Of a stretch of 64,000 bases of DNA, positions 9,288 to 18,611 are shown in pieces (positions within the stretch are counted from its first letter, which is position 1; every line of letters begins with the position of its first letter). Under the pieces are notes generated by a model. It had not been told where the DNA came from, searched no databases, and saw only the letters and a program-made list of their open reading frames with translations. The stretch covers positions 248,001 through 312,000 of the forward strand of contig JARBTR010000006.1 of the NCBI GenBank assembly GCA_029240105.1, in the 5' to 3' direction. Source of the DNA: Caryophanales bacterium (GTDB taxonomy: Bacteria; Bacillota; Bacilli; JARBTR01). The translations under genes were made by a program, and so were the position numbers.

Positions 9288-9917
9288 TTATTGTTCTTGG
9301 CCTTTCAAATATATCTTTACTAATGAACCTTCGGTAACATTCAACATTTTCTCAAGTAAAGAAATCAATGCTCCCATCACCTTCAACTGTGAATCAGCAT
9401 CCAATCCGAAAATACCTTCATCGGTTAAGGTTAGTGAAGATGCCAATAAAATTTGCATGTACTGCAGTGGAAATCTACAACTCCAAACCCCTTTTTCAAT
9501 TCCATTTTCAACAATCTTCACCAGGATAGGTGCCATCGCTATAATTATTTGATTTAAGAATTTTTTGTGTAATAAGGCATTACCTGATTTATGAATGTCG
9601 CTGAATTTGCCGGTATCGATCTGGTTGGTAATCTGCATAGCCATAAATACGCGCATCAGTTTTTCTTCTGAACTAATGTCATCAACCATAAGTACTCCAA
9701 TGGCTCTACTGACTACCTTCTCCCTATACCTCGAAACAATGCTATCCAATACTTCTTCTTTTGTTTTGAAATAATGGTAAAAGGTACCCTTTGCAATGCC
9801 AACTGAATTAATTACATCATTGACAGTACATTTTTCATATCCACTAACAAGAAATAACCTTTCAGCAGTATCAAGTATTTCTTTTTTTCTATCGTCATGT
9901 TCTTTCGTAATTCTCAC
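9288..9917 (-). CDS. TetR family transcriptional regulator
   Basis: A 209-residue repressor with an N-terminal helix-turn-helix (about 20-50, including SVGIAKGTFYHYF) and a ligand-binding C-terminal domain. I take GTG 9917 as the start because GGAG lies seven bases upstream. An ATG at 9935 is in frame but has only the operator palindrome before it and no ribosome site. The gene reads away from a consensus-like promoter that overlaps a perfect palindrome at 9938-9960, so it very likely represses itself and perhaps the GGDEF gene downstream. The ligand is unknown. Confidence 0.85.
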   Translation of the reverse strand: MRITKEHDDRKKEILDTAERLFLVSGYEKCTVNDVINSVGIAKGTFYHYFKTKEEVLDSIVSRYREKVVSRAIGVLMVDDISSEEKLMRVFMAMQITNQIDTGKFSDIHKSGNALLHKKFLNQIIIAMAPILVKIVENGIEKGVWSCRFPLQYMQILLASSLTLTDEGIFGLDADSQLKVMGALISLLEKMLNVTEGSLVKIYLKGQEQ

Positions 9918-9937
9918 AATAACACTCCATTTCATTT

Positions 9938-9960
9938 TTAGACCGACAGTCGGTCTAAAT
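9938..9960 (-). promoter_or_regulatory. TetR operator palindrome
   Basis: A perfect 23-bp palindrome centred on 9949, with half-site TTTAGACCGAC. It covers the predicted transcription start of the tetR gene, the classic position for autorepression. Confidence 0.8.
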
Positions 9961-9962
9961 TA

Positions 9963-9991
9963 TGTATATTATACCTGTACCATTCTGTCAA
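9963..9991 (-). promoter_or_regulatory. Sigma-A promoter of tetR
   Basis: TTGACA (9986-9991), a 17-bp spacer and TATACA (9963-9968) on the minus strand. The operator begins three bases downstream of the -10 box. Confidence 0.7.
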
Positions 9992-10013
9992 CTATTTATT
10001 CATTCATAAAAGT

Positions 10014-10050
10014 TAAAAAGGCCTTTCCTATACGGGATAGACCTTTTAAT
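10014..10050 (-). terminator. Terminator after the glycosyltransferase gene
   Basis: Stem AAAAGGTCTATCCC/..GGAAAGGCCTTTTT with a few mismatches, followed by TAACTTTT on the minus strand. Confidence 0.65.
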
Positions 10051-10081
10051 AATAAGTATTTTTAGACTCTAATTTACCATT

Positions 10082-11176
10082 TTATGTTAATTGGCTAAGT
10101 AGCTTTGATAATTTATCTTTTAGTAACAATGCTTCCTCATCATTTGGAGAATATTTTAAACAGTTTTCATACGCATCAAGAGCTCTTTTATATTCTCTTT
10201 TCTGAATGAAACATTTTCCAATTAAGAAATAAGGCAAATAATAATAACATTCTGGTAGTAAATAATTGCCCTCTTTAGCATTAGGAAGCGGACATTTGAT
10301 TGCTTCATTTAACCAATGAATTGCAATATCTACATCCTTGCATTTTTCTAACATGAATTCACCAAGCGTACAAAAGATTTCTGATCTTGGTTTATTACTG
10401 TCCATATACATTAACAATGAGTCTAATGCCTTCTCGTACTCGTTTTTATTTACGTAACAATGATGCAATGCCATACATGCTAACATAAATAAACCTGAAT
10501 GTTTTCCACCTTTTTCAATAAATAAGTGAAGCATTCTAATCGCTTCATCAAATTCATTATTCATTCTTAGGAACTCGCTATAATTATAAAATAAGTTAAC
10601 TGGACAGTCTGGCTTACTAATTGCTTCTTTTAAATATACAGCATTTCTTTCTATTGAATCTTTAGCTGAAAACTCACCTGTATGCGTTATTTCTATGTCA
10701 GAATACAAGCTGTTGCAATCGTAAACAACTAAAGCCTCGTGAATTGGCGAATTCCAAATAAAATTACGTTCCCTTTTTACGATACGTTCACGTACTGATG
10801 TCAGGGATACGTCACCATTCTTATTAAAAGAAACATTGTATTTCATATAAACTACATCAATTTCAGGAGTTAACGTGTTTTTCAAAGCCAAAAAACGTTC
10901 CCTATTCACACTATCAATAATATCATCCGCATCTAGCCACATAACATAGTCTTTTGTTGCTTTAGAAAAGGAAAAGTTACGGGCAGCTGCAAAGTCATTG
11001 ATCCATTTAAAATCAAATACTTTACAACCAAAACTCAGCGCAATGTCTTTTGTGTTATCGGTCGACCCAGTGTCTACTATAATCACTTCATCAAAAAGTC
11101 CTTCAACTGATTTTAAACAATTCCCTAGATATTCAGTTTCATTTTTTACAATCATACACAGACTAACTTCTATCAT
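10082..11176 (-). CDS. Family 2 glycosyltransferase with TPR tail
   Basis: This 364-residue protein starts with a GT-A fold of family 2 (about 1-200): VSLCMIVKNE, IIVDTGSTDNT and the metal-binding WLDADD near residue 82. The C-terminal part (about 200-360) is helical with tetratricopeptide-like repeats (EYKRALDAYENCLKYSPND). This layout occurs in protein glycosyltransferases such as the SunS-like S-glycosyltransferases and in flagellin or S-layer modifying enzymes; the acceptor here is not known. ATG 11176 is chosen because GGGAG lies upstream, while an in-frame TTG at 11188 abuts that site. No peptide substrate gene is seen next to it. Confidence 0.75.
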   Translation of the reverse strand: MIEVSLCMIVKNETEYLGNCLKSVEGLFDEVIIVDTGSTDNTKDIALSFGCKVFDFKWINDFAAARNFSFSKATKDYVMWLDADDIIDSVNRERFLALKNTLTPEIDVVYMKYNVSFNKNGDVSLTSVRERIVKRERNFIWNSPIHEALVVYDCNSLYSDIEITHTGEFSAKDSIERNAVYLKEAISKPDCPVNLFYNYSEFLRMNNEFDEAIRMLHLFIEKGGKHSGLFMLACMALHHCYVNKNEYEKALDSLLMYMDSNKPRSEIFCTLGEFMLEKCKDVDIAIHWLNEAIKCPLPNAKEGNYLLPECYYYLPYFLIGKCFIQKREYKRALDAYENCLKYSPNDEEALLLKDKLSKLLSQLT

Positions 11177-11351
11177 GAATTTAACCAACTCCCACTTATT
11201 CAGAACAAATCAACTAATTATATTAATTTTTATTATTATTTTTTATCTTAGTTAATATAAGTCAAATCAACAAAACTATTTAAACTATAACTCTATATCA
11301 AAAATCCAACCACAAAATTCTTTCTTCAACTAATAAGGTAAAAATAACAAA

Positions 11352-11385
11352 ATAAATTTGAGACCGAAATAAATCTCGGTCTCAA
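11352..11385 (-). terminator. Terminator after the MCP gene
   Basis: Perfect 10-bp stem TTGAGACCGA/TCGGTCTCAA (11358-11385) followed on the minus strand by an AT-rich ATTTATTTTG tail. Confidence 0.8.
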
Positions 11386-11390
11386 CATTC

Positions 11391-13082
11391 TTATAATTTA
11401 AATTTGGAAACTAGCACATGAAGTTCTTGTGCCACTTTTGACAGATTACTGCTCGATTCTGCTATTTCGTTTACGGAATAGGACTGCGCTTCTATAGATG
11501 CTAAAGCTTCTTCTGTACCTGCTGCATTTTGCTCAGCAACTGCAGAAAGTGACTGAATATTGTCTAATACTTCATTCTTCTTGCTTTCCATTACAGAAGC
11601 GGTTTTATTGATTACATTCACAGCATCAATAGAACTTTCTATTGCATCAGAAATTTCATGGTATTTTCCTTTTGCATGTGCAACGTGAAGAGCTTGCTCT
11701 TCAACACTATTTTTTACCACTCTCATTATTTCTACTGCTTCTTTTGAATCTTTTTGTAAATTGTGTACCATCTCATCAATTACTTTGGTTGAATCAGTTG
11801 ACTGTTCAGCAAGTTTTCTAATTTCTTCTGCAACCACTGCAAATCCTTTTCCATGTTCACCAGCCCTAGCTGCTTCAATCGATGCATTTAGAGCTAGTAG
11901 ATTTGTTTGCTGAGCAATTGCGGTAATCAAACCACTTGCTTCACTTATTTTATTTGAGCTTTCATCCGTTTTAACGATACTCTGATAGACACTATTGGTT
12001 GCTTCTCCGCCCTCTATTGTTTTTCTAGAAAGTAAATCTACAACTTCCAGTCCTTCTTTAACCAGACTATCCATTTTAAATGAAGAATCTGTTAATATTC
12101 TAATATTTTGTTGGTCTTCTTCGATGAGACCACCCAATTCTGATAAACTCTTAGAACCTTCAGAAGTGCTTCTCGCTTGTTCGATAGCACCTTTGGCAAT
12201 TTCTTCTATTGCTTTTGCCATTTCATTTGTAGATGCGGCAGTATGTTTTGATGTAGAAGCCAATTCTTCAGAAGAAGCTGAAACGTACTCCGAAGTTTCA
12301 GTGGTTACTTTTACCAAGCTACGAAGATTCTCAATAATTTTTTGAGTCATTCTAGCAAGATCTCCAACCTCATCTTTACGCTTCATATATCCTTGTGGAA
12401 AATTGGTTGATATATCATAATCTGCTACATCTTTAATATGTTCTATGGCAACCTTAATTCCTTTGATGACCCCAATATGAATTAATAACAGCGCAATACC
12501 TAAGCATATATAAATTAGAATATTTAAAATAATCGATCCAGTAAATGTCGACTGAATCTTAAAGTCTATCAGTTTACCACTCTCTTTATAAGATGAGTTG
12601 GTCTTCTTCAGCAAAATAGCAATTTTCTCCTGAATGACCTCAGAAGTTGTATCAAAGGTACCCATAAAAACATTTCCAGCTTCTGTTCCCTGATTAATAT
12701 ATGTATCTGCCATCTGAAGTCCTGTATCATAATATGGTTTCAGTGCATCTCTTAAACCTTGTGCCTCATCTTTGTCTAATCCCAATTTTTCAAGTGAATC
12801 AATTTTTTTCAATGCATTCTTATAATAAATTTCAGCTTCCTGAAATCCATCATCGTATCCTGGCATCGCCTTTGTAACAGATACATCCGTTAACCACTGT
12901 TGAATCTGTATAACATCTTTTTGAAGTTGTATGGACGTTACCATCATGGGCGTGGCTTTCTCTTGATAAGAATTGTTAAGTTCCTTCACTTTATTCAAAG
13001 ATACTATTGTGAATACCAAAAGCAATGTAGTGCAGAGCATAATAATTGATAAAATCATTGTAAACTTAGTCGATATTTTCAT
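11391..13082 (-). CDS. Methyl-accepting chemotaxis protein (membrane)
   Basis: This 563-residue receptor has membrane helix 1 (about 6-28), a four-helix-bundle type extracellular sensor (about 30-180), membrane helix 2 (about 182-206), a HAMP linker, and a long cytoplasmic coiled-coil signalling domain. The highly conserved hairpin tip is [20 protein letters not shown], followed by [20 protein letters not shown]. The start at 13082 is fixed by GGGGGAAAC just upstream and by the signal-anchor sequence; an upstream extension of 19 codons is not needed. The ligand is unknown. It should signal through CheV/CheW to CheA at the cell pole. Confidence 0.93.
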   Translation of the reverse strand: MKISTKFTMILSIIMLCTTLLLVFTIVSLNKVKELNNSYQEKATPMMVTSIQLQKDVIQIQQWLTDVSVTKAMPGYDDGFQEAEIYYKNALKKIDSLEKLGLDKDEAQGLRDALKPYYDTGLQMADTYINQGTEAGNVFMGTFDTTSEVIQEKIAILLKKTNSSYKESGKLIDFKIQSTFTGSIILNILIYICLGIALLLIHIGVIKGIKVAIEHIKDVADYDISTNFPQGYMKRKDEVGDLARMTQKIIENLRSLVKVTTETSEYVSASSEELASTSKHTAASTNEMAKAIEEIAKGAIEQARSTSEGSKSLSELGGLIEEDQQNIRILTDSSFKMDSLVKEGLEVVDLLSRKTIEGGEATNSVYQSIVKTDESSNKISEASGLITAIAQQTNLLALNASIEAARAGEHGKGFAVVAEEIRKLAEQSTDSTKVIDEMVHNLQKDSKEAVEIMRVVKNSVEEQALHVAHAKGKYHEISDAIESSIDAVNVINKTASVMESKKNEVLDNIQSLSAVAEQNAAGTEEALASIEAQSYSVNEIAESSSNLSKVAQELHVLVSKFKL

Positions 13083-13420
13083 AGTTTCCCCCATTAAAAA
13101 GTTAAAGTACCTAATTTCTGATTTGCATAATATAGTCAAGTATATTTAGCGCAAAATATTGACTTTAAAGCATTTTAACCTCCCTTAAAACACTCTACTT
13201 TTTCTATCATATATGATTTACGAGCAACAATATATTTTGTTAGACATCGTTCAAATAATAGCACAACATTTGGTAATATTGTATAATCATATAATTGAAG
13301 TTTTGTACATTTATTGGACAATAATCAATTCTAGTAATAAAATTCTATATTCCAGTCAAATAAAGCATATATCCAGTTTTCCATGAGGAAATTGAACCAT
13401 CATCATGGTTTAAAGTTCTA

Positions 13421-13453
13421 TAAAAAAAACAGTCAAACTTTGACTGTTTTTTT
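13421..13453. terminator. Terminator after the GTSQH protein gene
   Basis: Near-perfect palindrome AAAAAACAGTCAAA/TTTGACTGTTTTTT with T-runs on both strands. Confidence 0.8.
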
Positions 13454-13459
13454 GAGATG

Positions 13460-13837
13460 CTAAATGAAATGATTTAACTCTTTTCCAATTAATTTTGTTG
13501 CAATATCGAATGCTTTAATTCTTCGTATTGTGAGTGTATGTTGAGAAGTTCCTGGGTTAAATTTAGGTAAGATTTTCTCAACCTTATTATTTACCGAAGA
13601 AATTGACTGAAGTACTTCTTCTAATTCCTCATCCGTATATGCGCGATCAAAAGTATCGTTTTCCAATTCCTTTTTTAACACCTCTATTGCAATGGTGTAG
13701 GCCCTTATATCCTTTACAATCGTACTATGTTGTGAAGTTCCTTCTTTCAATTTCAGCTGAACTTTTTCACTCTTACTGAGCGTTGAAGCAATGGATCGAA
13801 TTGCTTCTTCTAAATCTATCTTTGCATAAGTATCCAA
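13460..13837 (-). CDS. Small protein of two GTSQH repeats, unknown function
   Basis: This 125-residue soluble, helical protein is not assigned to a family I can name. It is an internal duplication: residues about 9-58 and 70-120 align, each with a helix, the motif (K/N)xGTSQHxxxxxxIxA near residues 33 and 95, and a helix ending in KKEL or GKEL. It has its own terminator and a GGAGGGAAAGG-like ribosome site before the ATG. Nothing in the neighbourhood indicates a role. Possibly a small regulatory or stress protein. Confidence 0.6.
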   Translation of the reverse strand: MDTYAKIDLEEAIRSIASTLSKSEKVQLKLKEGTSQHSTIVKDIRAYTIAIEVLKKELENDTFDRAYTDEELEEVLQSISSVNNKVEKILPKFNPGTSQHTLTIRRIKAFDIATKLIGKELNHFI

Positions 13838-13954
13838 GCCCTTTCCCTCCTACAAGATGCTTTGCATAAAGTCTTTCTATCATTAAAACCTGTCCAAATA
13901 TGAAAAGGGCTAGGTATATTGTTTTTTCAACAGTACGATACGATATTTCATACT

Positions 13955-14557
13955 CTATTTCTGAGAATCAAGAATAAACATAGATGCATCTTGCCCCATG
14001 AATATTTTATCTCCGTTATAAATGGTTTTAGATTGAATATCTCTGTATCCTAGTTTTGTCATAATTTCAGATAGCTCCACTTGATCAAATCCGTTATGAA
14101 CTAAATCGGAAACTATTTTTTCATTCTTATTAAAATCTACGATTAGTAAATGTCCCCCTACTTTTAGAATCTCATATAATCTTGATAAAACTAATTCAAC
14201 ATCTTTAATATGGAGTAAGACCTGAGCCATAAAAATATAGTCAGCTTGGATGTTTGTTAACGAAGATGTTTCAAAGTCAAAGCATAATGTACGTGCATTC
14301 AAAACTTTAGAATCAGTAATCTTCTGACCTACGGTATTGATCATATTTTGTGATGTATCTAAAAATAGCATTGTTCTAAATTCATTTAACAAATTCATTC
14401 CAACAAGACCGGTTCCACAGCCAAAGTCAATTGCATCTTTATTTTTGGTGTCTACTAAATATGCTTTAATAGCATCTGAAGACACCTTTGCAATTTGAAC
14501 CCTCTCAGAAGTATCATATTTATTCGCCATCATTTCAAATTTATCCGTGTTTCCCAA
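13955..14557 (-). CDS. Class I SAM-dependent methyltransferase
   Basis: This 200-residue protein has the Rossmann-type SAM site DFGCGTGLVG (motif I, about residue 43), acidic residue LFLDTS at the end of strand 2, and a YIFMAQVLLHIKD motif IV region. The substrate is unknown (small-molecule type, UbiE/Tam-like). I favour a TTG start at 14557, because GGGGG lies seven bases upstream; the ATG nine codons earlier at 14584 has no ribosome site. It is 80 bp downstream of the MBL hydrolase gene and could share its transcript. Confidence 0.75.
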   Translation of the reverse strand: MGNTDKFEMMANKYDTSERVQIAKVSSDAIKAYLVDTKNKDAIDFGCGTGLVGMNLLNEFRTMLFLDTSQNMINTVGQKITDSKVLNARTLCFDFETSSLTNIQADYIFMAQVLLHIKDVELVLSRLYEILKVGGHLLIVDFNKNEKIVSDLVHNGFDQVELSEIMTKLGYRDIQSKTIYNGDKIFMGQDASMFILDSQK

Positions 14558-14663
14558 GTACGTACCCCCTATATTATTTTTCATTGAAATTAGATATTTT
14601 TACTATTACTAAACACTCCATAACTGTAAATTGTTTTTCACAGTATGTAAGTGGGGCACCACT

Positions 14664-15626
14664 CTATTTCCACCAATGATTTTCAATAAATTCTACCTTA
14701 TCCAAATTTACTGATTCCCCTATTCGAGGCGTCAAAATGATAATACCAGATTCTTTTGCCTTTTTAATGGCCCTATCAACAGGGTCAGTCCAAGTATGCA
14801 TTGCAAGTGTGAATGCACCCCAATGAATTGGCATAAAACGCTTTCCTTTAACGTCTAAATGAGCTTGCACAGATTGTTCAGGCATCATATGAATATCCGC
14901 CCATTGCTTACCGTACTGACCGCATTCAATTAGTGTCAGATCAAATGGCCCGAATTTTCCACCGATTTCTTTAAAATGGGGGCCATAACCGCCATCGCCA
15001 CTGAAGAAAATTCTTGTTTTGGTTCCTAAAATACACCATGACGCCCAAAGGGTTTTATCTCTGTCAAAAAGACCTCTACCAGAAAAGTGACGTGCTGGTG
15101 TACAAATGAACTTTATGTCCTCGAAATAAGTCTCTTCCCACCAGTTGTGCTCAGATACCTTACTCGGTTCTACTCCCCACTTAACTAGATTGTTCTTAAC
15201 GCCCATTGGTACTATAAACTGTGTAGTTTTCCCCATTAATTGTCTAATAGTTGGAACATCTAAATGATCAAAATGGTTGTGAGAAATAACCACGACATCT
15301 ATAGCAGGAAAGTCTTTCCCCTCAAGTGGAAGACGAATACTATATCTTTTCGGTCCAAATGGTGGAAAAGGTGAGGACCATTTACTAAAAATTGGATCAA
15401 ATAAAATGCGCTTTCCATCCAATTCTAAATAAGTTGTTGAATGACCGAACCAAGTTATTGTATTTTTTTGATTATCCTTTACTTCACTAATTTTTAAAGG
15501 AAGCGGTTCAAGTGAAACCTTTGGTCTCTTAAGACCCATACTTGCTTTAAAATCTTTCACTATACTAATTAGAGAAGAAAATCCCATATTCATACTGGTC
15601 GGTACTTGATTTTCAAATTTCTTCAT
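14664..15626 (-). CDS. MBL-fold hydrolase, NAPE-PLD-like
   Basis: This 320-residue protein has metal ligands typical of the metallo-beta-lactamase fold: SHNHFDHLD near residue 113, ARHFSGRG, FFSGDGGYG and PIHWGAF. The long N-terminal extension, WFGHST and DPIFSKWSSPF place it with the NAPE-PLD / UlaG-like L-ascorbate-6-P lactonase group. In that group bacterial members are annotated as membrane-lipid phosphodiesterases or lactonases; the actual substrate cannot be told. AAGGAAAA precedes the ATG. It is cytoplasmic, with no signal peptide. Confidence 0.8.
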   Translation of the reverse strand: MKKFENQVPTSMNMGFSSLISIVKDFKASMGLKRPKVSLEPLPLKISEVKDNQKNTITWFGHSTTYLELDGKRILFDPIFSKWSSPFPPFGPKRYSIRLPLEGKDFPAIDVVVISHNHFDHLDVPTIRQLMGKTTQFIVPMGVKNNLVKWGVEPSKVSEHNWWEETYFEDIKFICTPARHFSGRGLFDRDKTLWASWCILGTKTRIFFSGDGGYGPHFKEIGGKFGPFDLTLIECGQYGKQWADIHMMPEQSVQAHLDVKGKRFMPIHWGAFTLAMHTWTDPVDRAIKKAKESGIIILTPRIGESVNLDKVEFIENHWWK

Positions 15627-15681
15627 TTGAATTTTCCTTGTTTCATTGGATTTCTAATTAAAGTACTATTTTATCAGAATT

Positions 15682-15710
15682 TTAAAAACCTGCCCAAACT
15701 TGGACAGGTC
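15682..15710 (-). terminator. Terminator after the ABC permease gene
   Basis: Stem ACCTGTCCAA/TTGGGCAGGT followed by TTTTT on the minus strand. It is one of at least four related CCTATCCAAA-type terminators in this window. Confidence 0.75.
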
Positions 15711-15788
15711 TTTATCTTACCGAATCACCTACAATAACATTCTTATTTCTTAAACTTCTACCTATCGATGCATCTATATTGAAAACAT

Positions 15789-16553
15789 TTAATTTTTTTT
15801 ATATGCCCTCATTGAAAAGATATAAGCCACAACGGCTATGGCTGTACACCACCCAAGAGCAATCCAGATATCATTGCCTACTGCTTGACTTGATAGTAAA
15901 GCACGAATTGTTTCAACAATAGAAGTCACAGGTTGATTTTCCGCAAAAGCTCGAACTGCTGAAGGCATGGATTCGGTCGGTACAAAGGCAGAGCTTATAA
16001 ACGGTAAAAAAATAATCGGGTAGGCAAATGCGCCTGCTCCATCTACGGTTTTAGCTGACAATCCAGCGATTACAGCTACCCAGGTTAAAGCCAGTGTAAA
16101 CATCGCAAGTATACCTACTACAGCGAGCCATGGTAACACTCCTGCTGAGGAACGAAAACCCATAATTAAAGCCACCAGAATAATTACAATTACTGAAATC
16201 CCATTGGATATCAAGGAAGTCATTACATGCCCCCATAAAATAGTGGAACGAGCGATTGGCATCGAATGGAAACGCTCGAATATTCCTCGTTGTTTATCCG
16301 TGAACAAACGAAAAGATGCATAAGATATGCCACTAGAAATTGCCATTAGCAGAATGCCTGGCAATAGATAATTTACATAATTGTCAGCGCCCGAACGAAT
16401 GGCACCACCAAATACATAGACGAATAAGAGCATCATGGCGATTGGCATGATCGTTACTGTAATAATGGTGTCCAAACTCCGAAAAATATGACGCATAGAA
16501 CGTCCAAACATAACACTCAAATCACTAAAAAAATATTTTTTTGCTGTCTCCAT
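15789..16553 (-). CDS. ABC-2 type permease (DrrB-like)
   Basis: This 254-residue integral membrane protein has six predicted helices and the ABC-2 signature region (about 160-190, AKTVDGAGAFAYPIIFLPFISSAFVP-like, near the last helices). It pairs with the ATPase gene that ends one base upstream (16554), so the two are translationally coupled. The DrrAB group exports lipophilic drugs or lipids. The cassette is preceded by a PadR repressor, which usually responds to the exported compound. Confidence 0.85.
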   Translation of the reverse strand: METAKKYFFSDLSVMFGRSMRHIFRSLDTIITVTIMPIAMMLLFVYVFGGAIRSGADNYVNYLLPGILLMAISSGISYASFRLFTDKQRGIFERFHSMPIARSTILWGHVMTSLISNGISVIVIILVALIMGFRSSAGVLPWLAVVGILAMFTLALTWVAVIAGLSAKTVDGAGAFAYPIIFLPFISSAFVPTESMPSAVRAFAENQPVTSIVETIRALLSSQAVGNDIWIALGWCTAIAVVAYIFSMRAYKKN

Positions 16554-17312
16554 TTAATTTCCCTCCCTTTTACCTATGATTGCGAGGAATACCTCTTCTA
16601 GTGTCGGTTGTTTTTCAACATACTCAACTTTTGCAGGTGGAAATAGTTTTTTCAGATTCGCAAGAGTGTCGTTCGCAATAATTTTGCCTTCATGTAGAAT
16701 GGCAATTCTGTCAGCGAGTTGCTCGGCTTCCTCTAAATATTGAGTCGTCAGAAATACAGTGGTACCAGTATTCGCTAACTCTTTGACAGTTTTCCAAACC
16801 TCAATTCGTGCTTCCGGGTCTAGCCCAGTGGACGGTTCGTCTAGAAAAATGATCTGTGGTTCCCCTACTAGGCTCATTGCGATGTCGAGTCTCCGGCGCA
16901 TACCACCCGAATAGGTGGATACTCTGCGATCTGCGGCATCGGTCAGTCCAAATCGTTTTAGTAAAACATCCGCAAGCTGATGTGGATTGGTAAGATGCCG
17001 AAGTTTAGAAATCATGGTAAGATTTTCTCTTCCAGTCAAGATTTCGTCTACAGCAGCGAATTGCCCAGTCAGACTGATCGATTGCCGTACGTAGTCTGGC
17101 TTCGCCACAACGTCAAATCCGTTTACAGAGGCAGTTCCACTATCCTGCTTAAGCAACGTGGTTAGAATTTTCACAATCGTCGTTTTTCCCGCGCCGTTGG
17201 AGCCGAGCAGGGCGAAAATCTCACCTCGCTTCACTTCAAAATCGACGCCCTTTAGGACTTCTATATCTTTAAAAGATTTTCGCAGACCTTTCACTTCAAT
17301 TGCTTTTTCCAT
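16554..17312 (-). CDS. ABC transporter ATP-binding protein (DrrA-like)
   Basis: The 252-residue ATPase has Walker A GSNGAGKTT (about 38-46), signature YSGGMRRRLD, Walker B IIFLDEPSTGLD, the His-loop replaced by TTQYLEEAEQLADRIAIL, and a C-terminal DrrA-type tail ending PTLEEVFLAI. This is the family pattern of daunorubicin-resistance type exporters. It is the fourth gene of a PadR-DUF1048-DUF1048-ATPase-permease operon. GGGGGA lies before the ATG. Confidence 0.9.
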   Translation of the reverse strand: MEKAIEVKGLRKSFKDIEVLKGVDFEVKRGEIFALLGSNGAGKTTIVKILTTLLKQDSGTASVNGFDVVAKPDYVRQSISLTGQFAAVDEILTGRENLTMISKLRHLTNPHQLADVLLKRFGLTDAADRRVSTYSGGMRRRLDIAMSLVGEPQIIFLDEPSTGLDPEARIEVWKTVKELANTGTTVFLTTQYLEEAEQLADRIAILHEGKIIANDTLANLKKLFPPAKVEYVEKQPTLEEVFLAIIGKREGN

Positions 17313-17388
17313 CCTGATATCCCCCTTCTATTCTGTTTTATCCGATGACTAAACTACTGTAATCCCCCCACACCTGAAATCAAGAGTT

Positions 17389-17733
17389 CTATTTATCCGT
17401 AACTTTTTTCATGGCCTTGTTAACTTCTTGGTCAACACATTCTTGATAGATGTCAGCGTACGTTTTTGAATCTTTGATTAGATCGTCACAGAAAGCCGCT
17501 ACGTCACTTCCAGTCACTTCGAGCACGCCTTTCCCCAAGGTCGCGCCCTCTTCGAAAAGATCGATAATCCCCGTGAGCAAATCAGTTCCTTCAGTTAGTT
17601 CAACAGGGCCGACCTTAAAGAGATATTTTTGAATCTCTTTATAAACAATTTGATAATCTTGCGGGAGTGCTTTGACACGCGCCATGTGCGCTCGCCATTT
17701 TTTTTTGCCTTCGATGATATCTTGTATTCTCAT
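17389..17733 (-). CDS. DUF1048 family protein (second copy)
   Basis: A 114-residue helical protein of the DUF1048 family, paralogous to the gene just upstream: shared WRAHMARVKALPQDYQ / FESRAKKLPADYQAAWEKI motif, a mid-protein LLTGIIDLFEEGATLGKGVLEVTG-type helix, and AFCDDLIKD. These small proteins almost always sit between a PadR regulator and a DrrAB-type exporter; their action is unknown. A GGAGGA site precedes the ATG, nine bases from the previous stop codon. Confidence 0.85.
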   Translation of the reverse strand: MRIQDIIEGKKKWRAHMARVKALPQDYQIVYKEIQKYLFKVGPVELTEGTDLLTGIIDLFEEGATLGKGVLEVTGSDVAAFCDDLIKDSKTYADIYQECVDQEVNKAMKKVTDK

Positions 17734-17742
17734 TTAATCCTC

Positions 17743-18090
17743 CTATTTACCTAATTTTTTAGCGATATTTTTATTGAGTTGCTGGCGCCACTTGTCGCGA
17801 TAAGACTTTGCCCCTTCTTCGCCGACTAGCGCTGAACAGAAGCCTTTGATATCTTCACCCAAAACCGCTTGGACACTCTGACCGTCTGCAGAAGTTTCCT
17901 CAAGCAGGCCAAGCACACCGTCAAGGATTGGAATGAGGTTACGACCGGTGAAATCTGAATGTGGCCAAATATTGGCCTTAATTTTTTCCCATGCCGCTTG
18001 ATAATCAGCCGGAAGCTTTTTAGCTCTCGATTCAAAATTTTTCAATTCTTTAGTCATGTCGCTGCCTGTGATTTTTTCCCAAAAGTTCAT
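17743..18090 (-). CDS. DUF1048 family protein (first copy)
   Basis: A 115-residue DUF1048 protein with the same helical pattern as its downstream paralog (KLPADYQAAW near residue 25, GFCSALVGEEG near 85). Its ATG overlaps the PadR stop codon by four bases (ATGA), showing translational coupling and a shared transcript. The role is unknown. Tandem duplication inside the cassette suggests the two products may form a heteromer. Confidence 0.85.
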   Translation of the reverse strand: MNFWEKITGSDMTKELKNFESRAKKLPADYQAAWEKIKANIWPHSDFTGRNLIPILDGVLGLLEETSADGQSVQAVLGEDIKGFCSALVGEEGAKSYRDKWRQQLNKNIAKKLGK

Positions 18091-18413
18091 TGTTTCAACT
18101 CCTTTAATTCATTCATTTTTGATGATACGAACTCCCATTTTTCCCAGAACTTCTGTAGTTCCTTTCGCCCTGCGTCGTTAAGTGTGAAAAACTTTCGCGG
18201 CGGCCCCATATCAGATGGCTTTTTTGAAATTTCCACCAATTTGTTTTTCTCAAGACGCACCAAGATGGTATAGACTGTTCCATCCACAACGTCAGAAAAT
18301 CCTAGCGCGTTCAGTCGTCGCGTAATCTCGTAACCGTAGATTTCCTCGTGGCTGATGATTTCAAGAACACAGCCTTCCAGTACACCTTTGAGCATTTCAG
18401 TAAGGTTTTCCAA
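18087..18413 (-). CDS. PadR family transcriptional regulator
   Basis: The 108-residue winged-helix repressor has the PadR core: LEGCVLEIISHEEIYGYEI, then DGTVYTILVRLEKNKLVE and KFFTLNDAGRKEL. It heads the exporter operon and should repress it until the exporter's substrate binds. The start is TTG at 18413, set by AAGGAG eight bases upstream. The upstream region (18420-18490, minus) holds TATACT and several ATACTGAATAC-like repeats that may be the promoter and operator. Confidence 0.88.
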   Translation of the reverse strand: MENLTEMLKGVLEGCVLEIISHEEIYGYEITRRLNALGFSDVVDGTVYTILVRLEKNKLVEISKKPSDMGPPRKFFTLNDAGRKELQKFWEKWEFVSSKMNELKELKQ

Positions 18414-18539
18414 TGTAATATCTCCTTGCTATTCTGTATGACTTGTATTCAGTATTACTTACTACCAGTATATAGTATCACGCAGTAGTGTTGTTGTAAA
18501 GTGGTCCTCAATGATAAACAAGTTTAATAAAAGTGTTTA

Positions 18540-18577
18540 TTCAAAAAAAACGCGCTTATCCTTTCGGAAGCGCATTT
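18540..18577 (-). terminator. Terminator after the acyltransferase gene
   Basis: GC-rich stem GCGCTTCC/GGATAAGCGC followed by eight T residues on the minus strand. Confidence 0.9.
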
Positions 18578-18611
18578 TGGTTAAAAATATATAATTGCTC
18601 TTTTCTAAAAT

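Noticed and set aside
13160..13200. GGGAGG and ATG in the MCP 5' region (minus)
   Set aside because: The frame stops after two codons. A weak sigma-D-like TAAA...ATAT is nearby but the match to GCCGATAT is too poor to call.
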